Shown piece after piece: positions 1 through 5,014 of a DNA stretch of 5,014 nt (the first letter of the stretch is position 1; the number at the start of each line of letters is the position of its first letter). The translations under genes were made by a program, and so were the position numbers. This DNA is from an uncultured Acidimicrobiaceae bacterium (GTDB lineage: Bacteria; Actinomycetota; Acidimicrobiia; Acidimicrobiales; Ilumatobacteraceae): contig CAIZMV010000268.1 in NCBI GenBank assembly GCA_903934195.1, positions 1-5,014 on the forward strand, given 5' to 3'. The notes under the pieces are model-generated. The model did no database searches. It worked only from the letters and a program-made list of their open reading frames with translations, and was not told the DNA's origin.

Positions 1-140
1 GAGCACCCATCCTTCGGAGACGTGATATTCAGCTCATCGCGCAGGGCCGCAAGCAGGTGTGGGTGATCAGAAGCGACCGAAACGTCCGTGCCGTTGACCC
101 GAAAAGAGACGCGTGTGGATTGGTCGGCTACATCAGTCAT
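1..140 (-). CDS. [2Fe-2S] ferredoxin-type N-terminus of a xanthine dehydrogenase/aldehyde oxidase family protein (partial)
   Basis: The minus strand reads from an ATG at 140-138 through 46 complete codons to the window edge. After a short leader, the peptide shows the ordered signature of the plant-type ferredoxin domain of molybdenum hydroxylases. RVSFRVNG is the first beta strand, followed by HLLAALRDEL and then SPKDGC at residues 41-46. This Cys would be the first iron-sulfur ligand, and the next codon begins TC, so it is Ser. In this family the domain passes electrons between the molybdopterin centre and FAD or another acceptor. The remaining cysteines and any catalytic domain lie outside the window. 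It is therefore unclear whether this is a separate small subunit (CoxS/XdhC-like) or the front of a fused protein. The SPKDGCS wording resembles fused actinobacterial versions as I remember them, which is inference. The start is supported by a -10-like element just upstream and by the normal domain position. Confidence 0.8.
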   Translation of the reverse strand, partial: MTDVADQSTRVSFRVNGTDVSVASDHPHLLAALRDELNITSPKDGC

Positions 141-149
141 TGAGACCAA

Positions 150-155
150 CTTATA
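150..155 (-). promoter_or_regulatory. Candidate -10 element for the molybdo-flavoenzyme gene, leaderless layout
   Basis: On the minus strand TATAAG sits at 155-150, nine bases before the ATG at 140-138, within an AT-rich stretch (151-180). No Shine-Dalgarno-like purine run lies between it and the ATG. If the hexamer is used, transcription would begin at or within a few bases of the start codon. No convincing -35 box is visible. The matching is by eye. Confidence 0.4.
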
Positions 156-209
156 CGAAAAGTAAAACTAAAAGCCATAAAGTTCTTGGGTTCCATGCGG
201 GGAGTGCTT

Positions 210-215
210 GGAGGA
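210..215 (+). promoter_or_regulatory. Shine-Dalgarno of the acyltransferase gene
   Basis: GGAGGA at 210-215 is a full anti-16S match. Its spacing to the ATG at 229 is 13 nt, which is long. An additional AGGG at 218-221 gives a closer but weaker alternative. It supports ATG 229 as the start and contrasts with the SD-less starts elsewhere in the window. Confidence 0.55.
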
Positions 216-228
216 ATAGGGTTCCCAT

Positions 229-1236
229 ATGAAATCCAGTTGGGTACGCCGCCCCATCACGGGGCTTGGGGTCTTTTTCCTCGCGATTGCCCTCACGGTC
301 ACCCTCCCAGTCTGGGCAATCCTCACCATGTTGGTTGATGCCGTTCGAGGCCGCTGGCGTTTCCCAATTCCGCGCCTCATTGCATTCGCAACGTGTTGGG
401 CTTGGCTAGAAACATCTGGTCTTGTTGTGGCGTTGTTTTTGTTTTTCACCAAACGCGGTCGCAGTGTGTCGGCGCATTACGCATTACAAACATGGTGGTG
501 CCGAAGCCTCATTCAGGCACTGGGTTTCACGGTCGGTCTCCAGATAACTGTGGAAGGTGCAGAACATGTGGGAGCAGGGCCATTTGTTGCACTCGGTCGC
601 CACGCAAGTCTTGCGGACTCAGTAATGAGTTCATGGGTTGTTGCTTCTCATGTTGGACTACGTCCGCGATTTGTTCTGAAGAAAGAACTGAAGATGGATC
701 CGTGTCTTGACATTCTCGGACATCGTTTACCGAATTATTTCGTTGATAGAGAGTCTTCGAACATTGCCGGCGAGCTGCAAGGTATTGAACAGATGGCAGC
801 TGGATTAGGAGCGAAGGACTGCGCTGTTATTTTCCCCGAAGGAAGCCGTGCAAGCGCAAAGAAGCGTGTTCGCGCTATCGAACGTTTACGCGAGCGTTCA
901 CCACAACGCGCTGAAGTTCTCTCGGCCCTGCAGTACTTGATTCCACCAAAGCCAGCAGGAGCGAGCGCTTTATTGTCGGCTGTTCCAGAAGCAAACGTTC
1001 TTGTTATGTGGCATAGCGGTTTCGACGGCCTCGATACTTTCTCTGGAATCCTTAGCCACTTGGGTCGTGCAAAGGCAAAAGTGCATGTTCATGTGGAAGA
1101 GATTTCACGCGCCCTGATTCCGTCGGGTGAAGCCTTCGTGTCGTGGCTTGATGCAAAATGGGTCGAGATGGATAACGCAGTTCGTCGTCAATTAGACAGC
1201 GATGCAAACAGCAATCGGGGGGTTGTTCATGGGTAA
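229..1236 (+). CDS. Lysophospholipid acyltransferase family protein (PlsC/LPLAT domain)
   Basis: This 335-residue protein is probably a membrane-bound acyltransferase that moves an acyl chain from acyl-CoA or acyl-ACP to a lysophospholipid or another hydroxyl acceptor. Two hydrophobic segments, at about residues 11-38 and 50-74, anchor the N-terminus. The acyltransferase signature follows. Block I is RHASLAD, with the catalytic His125 and Asp130 in HxxxxD spacing. A KKEL block lies at 151-154 after FVL. Block III is FPEGSR at 202-207, a variant of the usual FPEGTR that binds the glycerol phosphate. PNYFVDRES (168-176) fits the block II region. The protein is longer than a minimal PlsC (about 240 residues) because of the N-terminal anchors and a C-terminal extension after 210. 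The DUF1295 gene overlaps its last 8 nt, so the two are probably co-translated. The exact acceptor cannot be told from sequence. Lysophosphatidate is the default, but a specialised lipid is possible. Confidence 0.87.
   Translation: MKSSWVRRPITGLGVFFLAIALTVTLPVWAILTMLVDAVRGRWRFPIPRLIAFATCWAWLETSGLVVALFLFFTKRGRSVSAHYALQTWWCRSLIQALGFTVGLQITVEGAEHVGAGPFVALGRHASLADSVMSSWVVASHVGLRPRFVLKKELKMDPCLDILGHRLPNYFVDRESSNIAGELQGIEQMAAGLGAKDCAVIFPEGSRASAKKRVRAIERLRERSPQRAEVLSALQYLIPPKPAGASALLSAVPEANVLVMWHSGFDGLDTFSGILSHLGRAKAKVHVHVEEISRALIPSGEAFVSWLDAKWVEMDNAVRRQLDSDANSNRGVVHG
1217..1222 (+). promoter_or_regulatory. Ribosome binding site inside the end of the acyltransferase gene
   Basis: A run of six G at 1217-1222 lies 6 nt before ATG 1229. 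It is the only purine-rich element positioned for the next gene and is the reason for choosing 1229 over the in-frame ATG at 1202, which has no comparable element. A further in-frame ATG at 1241 remains an alternative. Confidence 0.5.
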
Positions 1237-2005
1237 GGCAATGGCAGTATCAGCGATCACAATTGTGATCATCATGCTGGTCACGTGGTTGATAAGTCTG
1301 GTTATCAAGAATGCGTCGATTGTTGACATTACGTGGGGTCTAGGTTTTGCAATCACCTCGTGGGTGCTCGCACTGACTATCGATGGTGATTCAACACGGC
1401 AGGCATTGCTTGCGTTCATGGTTGGGCTATGGGGTCTTCGTCTCGGTAGTTATCTTGCGAAGCGAAATCTTGGTCATGGCGAAGATTGGCGCTACAAACT
1501 GATGCGCAAAAAGAGAGGTCCGAATTTCGGACTTATCAGTCTGGTCACTGTGTTCGGACTACAAGGCGCGTTGATGTTTACTGTCTCGTTGCCCGTGATG
1601 TTTGGTAACTCAGATTCCACTCCTGGTGTAGGCCCTATCGCAGTTATCGGAATCATGGTGTGGGCAGTCGGGTTTCTGTTTGAAGCGATTGGCGACTGGC
1701 AATTAGCCCGTTTCAAGCGCGATTCTTCTAACGCCGGCAAGGTAATGCAGACAGGCCTGTGGAGCCTCACGCGTCATCCGAACTATTTCGGTAACGCACT
1801 GTTGTGGTGGGGAATAGGAATCGTCGCTGCCGAAACCGGTAGTGGCGTCATTGGTCTAATCGGACCAGTTGTCATGACGTATCTCTTGCTCAAAGTCTCT
1901 GGAGTTCCTATGTTGGAGCATTCAATGAACAAGCGCCGTGAAGGTTATGCAGAGTACGCAACTCGTACCAGTGTCTTCATACCGCGTCTTCCGAAGAAGG
2001 CGTAA
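1229..2005 (+). CDS. DUF1295 domain membrane protein (steroid 5-alpha-reductase-like)
   Basis: This 258-residue polytopic membrane protein belongs to DUF1295. That family is related to steroid 5-alpha-reductases and isoprenylcysteine carboxyl methyltransferases, and its exact reaction is generally unassigned. Visible hallmarks are IVDITWGLGF (31-40), WGLRLGSYLAKRN (68-80), and a basic loop RYKLMRKKRGPNFG (88-101). FEAIGDWQL (151-159) follows, then GLWSLTRHPNYFGN (176-189), which is the cofactor-binding signature shared with the reductases. The C-terminal block SGVPMLE (224-230) precedes a Y-x-x-Y-x-x-R-T-S-x-F-I-P end. Hydrophobic stretches at about 5-26, 33-50, 58-74, 100-125, 136-155 and 190-224 suggest six or seven membrane spans. 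The length is normal for the family. The start overlaps the end of the acyltransferase gene by 8 nt in another frame, which suggests translational coupling and a shared role in lipid or isoprenoid modification. NAD(P)H-dependent reduction of an unsaturated lipid is a reasonable guess only. Confidence 0.9.
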   Translation: MGKAMAVSAITIVIIMLVTWLISLVIKNASIVDITWGLGFAITSWVLALTIDGDSTRQALLAFMVGLWGLRLGSYLAKRNLGHGEDWRYKLMRKKRGPNFGLISLVTVFGLQGALMFTVSLPVMFGNSDSTPGVGPIAVIGIMVWAVGFLFEAIGDWQLARFKRDSSNAGKVMQTGLWSLTRHPNYFGNALLWWGIGIVAAETGSGVIGLIGPVVMTYLLLKVSGVPMLEHSMNKRREGYAEYATRTSVFIPRLPKKA

Positions 2006-2012
2006 CAGTTAC
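2002..2012. repeat. Short inverted repeat spanning the two convergent stop codons
   Basis: GTAAC-A-GTTAC is a perfect 5-bp inverted repeat with a 1-nt centre. It contains the TAA of the DUF1295 gene (2003-2005) and the TAA of the opposing trans-sulfuration gene (2011-2009). It is too short and has too small a loop to be an RNA hairpin terminator, so the symmetry probably just reflects two facing TAA codons. No other terminator-like stem followed by T residues is visible at this junction. Confidence 0.4.
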
Positions 2013-3166
2013 AACGTAGCTATTGCTCGGTGAAGGTCATCGACCAAGTCATCGGCATCTTCAAGACCAATTGAGAATCGAAGAAGTCCGTCAGTCACGC
2101 CCATAGTGGTGAGCGCTTCTGGTGAAAGTCCTACGTGTGTGCTGGTGGCCGGATGACATACCAATGTCTCGGGCCCACCAAATGAAGTAGCGATGCGAAC
2201 AACTTGAAGTTGTGAAACTAGGGACTGGCACGCATCAAAGCCACCAGCGACTTCAACTGCTATCACGGTTCCACCGAGCCTCATTTGTTCACGCGCTAAT
2301 GCATGTTGTGGGTGCGACTCTAAGAACGGGTGAGACACCGAAAGAATCTTGGCGTGGCCCTCTAACGAGCGGGCCAGAATTAATGCGGTTTGGTTTTGGC
2401 GCTCTGTGCGAACTCCTAATGTGCGGATACCGCGTAAACCATTTGCTGCGTCGTATGGCGAAGCAACTGCACCGTGCATCACTGCATAGCCCCACACTGA
2501 ATCGATGATGTCCTTCTCGCCTGCAATTACGCCAAGCAGTGCGTCGTTGTGTCCGTCGATGCCTTTAGTAGCGGAATGCAACACGATGTCAATTCCGAAA
2601 TCAAGAGGGCGTTGCCCCATTGGTGTAGCAAGAGTCGAATCAACAACTGTGAATGGTCCTCTAATGGCTCCAAGTTCAGCAAGGTTTGTAATTGCAAGTC
2701 TCGGATTCGATGGAGTCTCAGCGATCACCAACATTGTTTTGCCTGGAATTACTGCAGCAGCAAATGAACCAGAGACGGTGGGATCAACAAATGTGGTTTC
2801 TATTCCAAAACGTGCGCATGGTCCTTGCAAGAAAGACAAGGTGGCGCCGTACAAATTGTTCTGGGCAACGATGTGTGATCCGTTTCCACAGAACGACAAG
2901 ATGACGGAGGCAATAGCTCCCATGCCAGAGCCAAAGGCCAATGCGGATTCAGCGCCTTCAAGTTCGGCAACGGCATTTTCAAACTGAGCAACTGTGGGGT
3001 TCGCAAAGCGTGAGTAAAAGGTCTCTGAACGAAGTCCTGTGGCCCGCTTGGTGGCGTCTGCCAGGCTGTCTGATTCCCACACGGAATTCGGCCAAATGCC
3101 AGGGGACAGTGACCGAGAATTGTCTCGTCCTGCGGTAATTGCACTGGTATCGGGCTTTTGGGGCAC
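2009..3166 (-). CDS. PLP-dependent trans-sulfuration enzyme (cystathionine gamma-synthase/lyase family)
   Basis: This 385-residue protein has the usual length and motif order of the Cys/Met-metabolism PLP enzymes, which make or break C-S bonds in cystathionine, homocysteine, methionine or cysteine. YSRFANPT (51-58) is the phosphate-binding segment donated to the neighbouring subunit. GSGMGA (79-84) binds the cofactor phosphate, and Tyr106 in NLYGAT is the ring-stacking residue. Asp176 in VVDSTLATP pairs with the pyridine nitrogen, and Lys201 in HSATKGIDGH is the Schiff-base lysine. SFGGPETL (328-335) and Arg363 in LLRFSIGLED form the substrate-carboxylate region. Two variations stand out: Gly follows the catalytic lysine where an aromatic residue is typical, and DST replaces the more common DNT. 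Synthase, lyase and sulfhydrylase activities cannot be separated from this alone. The start is GTG 3166-3164. An in-frame TAG at 3178-3176 leaves no room for an upstream start, and there is no spaced Shine-Dalgarno. Confidence 0.9.
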   Translation of the reverse strand: MPQKPDTSAITAGRDNSRSLSPGIWPNSVWESDSLADATKRATGLRSETFYSRFANPTVAQFENAVAELEGAESALAFGSGMGAIASVILSFCGNGSHIVAQNNLYGATLSFLQGPCARFGIETTFVDPTVSGSFAAAVIPGKTMLVIAETPSNPRLAITNLAELGAIRGPFTVVDSTLATPMGQRPLDFGIDIVLHSATKGIDGHNDALLGVIAGEKDIIDSVWGYAVMHGAVASPYDAANGLRGIRTLGVRTERQNQTALILARSLEGHAKILSVSHPFLESHPQHALAREQMRLGGTVIAVEVAGGFDACQSLVSQLQVVRIATSFGGPETLVCHPATSTHVGLSPEALTTMGVTDGLLRFSIGLEDADDLVDDLHRAIATL

Positions 3167-3172
3167 CTGCCG

Positions 3173-3178
3173 ATGCTA
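3173..3178 (-). promoter_or_regulatory. Candidate -10 element giving a leaderless GTG mRNA
   Basis: On the minus strand TAGCAT (3178-3173) fits the TANNNT pattern and ends 6 nt before the GTG start of the trans-sulfuration gene. No Shine-Dalgarno with workable spacing is present, because the AGG at 3168-3166 abuts and overlaps the start codon. A second candidate, TACATT, lies about 15 nt before the GTG, with a TTGAAA (3212-3207) 20 nt farther upstream. This would be a conventional but wide-spaced promoter. Either could be used. Confidence 0.35.
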
Positions 3179-3188
3179 ACGAATGTAA

Positions 3189-3206
3189 GGCCCGGAGTTG
3201 CGGGTC
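3189..3206. repeat. Small hairpin in the divergent intergenic region
   Basis: GGCCCG (3189-3194) pairs with CGGGTC (3201-3206) across a 6-nt loop, with one G-T wobble. It lies between the two divergent starts at 3166 and 3256. It could be an operator half-site pair or chance in a G+C-rich patch. No T-run follows on either strand, so it is not a terminator. Confidence 0.25.
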
Positions 3207-3242
3207 ATTTCAAGGGTTCGGGTACTGGGCTTCACTGTGCGG

Positions 3243-3248
3243 TAACCT
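3243..3248 (+). promoter_or_regulatory. Candidate -10 element giving a leaderless mRNA for the small membrane protein
   Basis: TAACCT (3243-3248) fits TANNNT and is followed by exactly 7 nt before ATG 3256. That spacing places the transcription start on the A of the ATG. No Shine-Dalgarno is present in the intervening bases. This is the strongest of the leaderless-style layouts in the window. No clear -35 box is seen. It would drive both the small protein gene and the methyltransferase gene. Confidence 0.5.
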
Positions 3249-3255
3249 TGAGTTC

Positions 3256-3438
3256 ATGTTCTCTTACTTAGACGCCGCAACAGGCAGCATGATTATCACC
3301 GCCATCGCTGGTGGCGTGGCTGGACTTGGTGTCGCAGTCAAGATGTGGTCAGCTCGAATCAAGTCCAAACTCACTGGCAAGCCAATGCCTGATTTCGAAT
3401 CCTCGGACGAGGACGACACCGCCTCAGCTCACGACTAA
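3256..3438 (+). CDS. Small single-pass membrane protein with a YLDxxTGS N-terminus
   Basis: This 60-residue protein has three clear parts. The first is a short N-terminus carrying YLDAATGS at residues 4-11. The second is a hydrophobic, glycine-rich segment at about 12-31. The third is a basic stretch (KMWSARIKSKLTGK, 29-42) leading to an acidic tail rich in Asp, Glu and Ser (46-60). The basic flank suggests an N-out, C-in orientation. I recall a widespread class of tiny bacterial membrane proteins opening with YLDPGTGS and often sitting beside methyltransferases or surface-polysaccharide genes. This looks like a member with AA in place of PG. Its function is unknown to me. The frame is open upstream to 3139, but I chose ATG 3256 because the motif normally lies at the extreme N-terminus and a -10-like hexamer sits 7 nt before it. 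The next gene begins 3 nt after its stop. Confidence 0.78.
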   Translation: MFSYLDAATGSMIITAIAGGVAGLGVAVKMWSARIKSKLTGKPMPDFESSDEDDTASAHD

Positions 3439-3441
3439 CCC

Positions 3442-4842
3442 ATGTCGAGCATTCTTCAAGATCCAGGCTCTTTTCGTGACCCCTTGAGCAAGGTCTTTGT
3501 CGGGGACGGCAAGGTTGTCAGAGCGTTCACCGAAATGGGTGCCACAGACATTGACAAAGTTTGGAAGAAGAAGTCGATTCAGCGTGCGCTTGAATCGGGC
3601 GATCTCATTGAATCCACCATTGTTGAGCCGGCTTCGGTTGGTCTCGGCGCCCCCTGGGTATCTGCGATGACGCACCCGTTGGTTCCGTTTATTTCGTATC
3701 CGTATGAGTGGACATTTTCCATGTTGCAAGATGCAGCATTGTTGCAACTCAAACTCACGCGGGCAGCGCTTGTTGACGGAGTTGGTGTCAAAGATGCAAC
3801 TCCGTACAACATTCAATTTCTTGGTTCACGTGCTCAGTTCATCGATGCTGGTTCTTTCGAAGTTCGTAAAAAGGGTGATCCTTGGTACGGGTATCAGCAG
3901 TTCTGTGAAATGTTCCTATACCCATTGATGCTGCAGGGCTATCTCGGTGTTGGCTTTCAGCAGATGCTGCGTGGTTCCGTAAACGGAATCTCAATTGACA
4001 CCATGCGCAAATTGCTGCCAGCAAGCCTGCGACGCCCTCGTAAGGGCCGTCTGACGCACGTTGTGCTTCATGCTGCTGCTCAAAAGCGTTATGCCGATTC
4101 AAACGTTGACATGAAAAAGCAAGCTGCGAAGTCTGGTCTGAACGCACAAGTGCTTGATGCCACCATGAAGAAACTGGAAGGCATTGTCTCCAGCATCAAT
4201 CTTGGTGACAAGAAATCGACATGGTCTGAATATTCAGAGCGCGGTCACTACATCGAATCAAGCCTTGATGAAAAGCAAAAGTTTGTTCGCGATGCAGTTG
4301 CTTCGGCTCCACGCAAACAAGTGTGGGACATTGGTTGTAATGATGGCGTCTTCAGTCGCATCGCATCAGCCCATTCTGACTACGTAGTAGCCATGGACGC
4401 TGACCCTCTCGTTATCGATCGTTTGTACAACACATTGAAAGCGGAGAAGAACGAGAAAATTCTTCCTCTCTACGTTGACCTCACAGACTCAGGTGGCGGA
4501 GTTGGCTGGCGCGGACAAGAACGACCAGGCATTTTCAATCGTGGCAAGCCAGACATTGTGATGGCTCTCGCGGTTATTCACCACATGGCAATTACTTTCC
4601 ATGTTCCTCTCGCTTCACAGCTCGACATGTTCCGTGATCTCACGCCAGAACTCATTATTGAAATGCCTCATGCAGACGACCCAATGGTGCGTAAGTTGCT
4701 GACCAATAAGCGCGACGGTATTCACGATGACTTCAACTTGGATGAGTTTGAGCGCCTGCTTAACGAGCGGTTCACCGTGAAGTCAAAGATGTTGCTCTCA
4801 AGCGGCACCCGCACCATTTTCCACGCTGTCCGTAAGGGCTAG
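3442..4842 (+). CDS. Class I SAM-dependent methyltransferase with a kinase-like N-terminal region
   Basis: This 466-residue protein has two parts. The C-terminal part, from about 290, is a Rossmann methyltransferase. WDIGCNDGVFS (295-305) is the SAM-binding loop, and VVAMDADP (315-322) carries the acidic ribose-binding Asp319. DIVMALAVIHH (371-381) and ELIIEMPH (403-410) match the fourth and fifth strands. The first 250 residues are not a typical methyltransferase extension. They contain KDATPYN (117-123), then FIDAGSFE (133-140), which is the D-x4-N plus downstream D spacing of kinase-like catalytic and metal-binding loops. The overall architecture recalls rhizobial proteins annotated NoeA-like; this is from memory and needs a search. 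The ATG follows the small membrane protein's stop by 3 nt with no Shine-Dalgarno, so translation is probably coupled. No signal peptide is seen, so it is likely cytoplasmic or membrane-associated through its partner. The substrate is unknown; a surface glycan or lipid-linked sugar is a guess. Confidence 0.85.
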   Translation: MSSILQDPGSFRDPLSKVFVGDGKVVRAFTEMGATDIDKVWKKKSIQRALESGDLIESTIVEPASVGLGAPWVSAMTHPLVPFISYPYEWTFSMLQDAALLQLKLTRAALVDGVGVKDATPYNIQFLGSRAQFIDAGSFEVRKKGDPWYGYQQFCEMFLYPLMLQGYLGVGFQQMLRGSVNGISIDTMRKLLPASLRRPRKGRLTHVVLHAAAQKRYADSNVDMKKQAAKSGLNAQVLDATMKKLEGIVSSINLGDKKSTWSEYSERGHYIESSLDEKQKFVRDAVASAPRKQVWDIGCNDGVFSRIASAHSDYVVAMDADPLVIDRLYNTLKAEKNEKILPLYVDLTDSGGGVGWRGQERPGIFNRGKPDIVMALAVIHHMAITFHVPLASQLDMFRDLTPELIIEMPHADDPMVRKLLTNKRDGIHDDFNLDEFERLLNERFTVKSKMLLSSGTRTIFHAVRKG

Positions 4843-4888
4843 CGGAAGGGGTGACGGCCCAATCTCGCCGATAACATTGCAGAGTCGT

Positions 4889-4900
4889 GGTGCATGCACC
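4889..4900. repeat. 12-bp perfect palindrome upstream of tRNA-Cys
   Basis: GGTGCATGCACC is fully self-complementary and ends 6 nt before the first base of the tRNA. It sits in the 64-nt gap between the methyltransferase stop and the tRNA. It might be a regulator site, part of a 5' leader structure or chance. The gap also holds TAACAT (4872-4877), a possible -10 for the tRNA. There is no terminator with a T-run after the methyltransferase gene. Confidence 0.45.
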
Positions 4901-4906
4901 TCAACT

Positions 4907-4978
4907 GGCGACGTGGCCGAGTGGTTTAGGCAAGGGCCTGCAAAGCCCTGTACCAGGGTTCGATTCCCTGCGTCGCCT
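4907..4978 (+). tRNA. tRNA-Cys (anticodon GCA)
   Basis: A complete cloverleaf can be folded by hand. The acceptor stem is GGCGACG (4907-4913) with CGTCGCC (4971-4977), seven perfect pairs, and T4978 is the discriminator. The D stem is GCC (4916-4918) with GGC (4929-4931). The anticodon stem is AGGGC with GCCCT around the loop CTGCAAA (4938-4944), which puts GCA at 4940-4942 and so reads Cys codons. The variable loop has 4 nt. The T stem is CAGGG with CCCTG around TTCGATT (4959-4965). CCA is not encoded, because CT and then ATAGG follow, so the end must be added enzymatically. Confidence 0.96.
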
Positions 4979-4997
4979 CTATAGGTCTATGTGTTCG

Positions 4998-5010
4998 CCC
5001 GGCAATCGGG
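4998..5010 (+). terminator. Possible start of a terminator hairpin after tRNA-Cys (window edge)
   Basis: CCCG (4998-5001) can pair with CGGG (5007-5010) over a 5-nt loop, 20 nt after the tRNA. A T-run, if any, would lie beyond position 5014, so termination cannot be confirmed. It could equally belong to whatever gene follows. Confidence 0.2.
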
Positions 5011-5014
5011 GCAC

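Noticed and set aside
188..225. Direct repeat GGGTTCC at 188-194 and 219-225 in the acyltransferase leader, each near an ATG
   Set aside because: Seven bases repeated once is within chance. The ATG at 195 opens a different frame that would run against the acyltransferase coding frame and gives no domain-like peptide.
1202..1228. Earlier in-frame ATG at 1202 for the DUF1295 gene
   Set aside because: It has no Shine-Dalgarno and would increase the overlap with the acyltransferase gene to 35 nt. ATG 1229 has a G-rich site at correct spacing.
2505..2987. A 160-codon open frame on the plus strand antisense to the trans-sulfuration gene
   Set aside because: The minus strand here encodes an unbroken enzyme with all family motifs. 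The antisense peptide has no recognisable domain and no good ribosome site. It is a codon-usage shadow.
3139..3255. Upstream extension of the small membrane protein to an ATG at 3139
   Set aside because: The extra 39 residues lack family-like content, overlap the opposing gene's start and cover the likely promoter. The YLD motif should be at the N-terminus.
3424..3816. Antisense open frames (130 and 77 codons) over the start of the methyltransferase gene
   Set aside because: The peptides are Cys/Arg/Asn-rich with no domain-like pattern, and the plus strand is clearly coding.
2009..4978. Functional link between the trans-sulfuration enzyme and tRNA-Cys through cysteine
   Set aside because: They lie on opposite strands, nearly 2 kb apart with an unrelated operon between. 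The proximity is most simply coincidence, and no T-box-like leader is visible.
4907..5014. tRNA-Cys 3' end as an integration (att) site
   Set aside because: No integrase gene and no repeat of the tRNA 3' end is seen elsewhere in the window.

Overview
The window looks like ordinary chromosomal DNA from a bacterium, most likely an actinomycete-type (Actinomycetota) genome of roughly even base composition. The clues are the style of the molybdo-flavoenzyme N-terminus at the left edge, several start codons preceded by a -10-like hexamer but no Shine-Dalgarno (leaderless style), a mix of ATG and GTG starts, and a Cys tRNA with no encoded CCA. A freshwater or marine lineage such as Acidimicrobiia is possible, but that is a guess. 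There are no mobile elements, CRISPR arrays or phage genes.

Layout from left to right. (1) Positions 1-140, minus strand: the N-terminus of a [2Fe-2S] ferredoxin-type domain of a xanthine dehydrogenase/aldehyde oxidase family protein, cut by the window edge. (2) Positions 141-228: a divergent intergenic region. (3) Positions 229-2005, plus strand: two overlapping genes, a membrane-anchored PlsC-type acyltransferase and a polytopic DUF1295 (steroid 5-alpha-reductase-like) protein. They look like a small lipid-modification operon. (4) Positions 2009-3166, minus strand: a PLP-dependent trans-sulfuration enzyme, converging on the DUF1295 gene with 3 nt between the stop codons. (5) Positions 3167-3255: a second divergent promoter region. 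(6) Positions 3256-4842, plus strand: a 60-residue single-pass membrane protein with a YLDxxTGS start, followed after 3 nt by a 466-residue protein. The larger protein joins an N-terminal region with kinase-like catalytic-loop spacing to a C-terminal class I SAM-dependent methyltransferase. (7) Positions 4907-4978: tRNA-Cys(GCA), then a possible hairpin at the right edge.

The most interesting unit is the small membrane protein and kinase-like/methyltransferase pair at 3256-4842. It has no assigned function that I can state, and the tight coupling suggests that the two products work together at the membrane, perhaps on a surface glycan or lipid. The rest is conventional. The first two plus-strand genes suggest membrane lipid work, and the trans-sulfuration enzyme suggests sulfur amino-acid metabolism.
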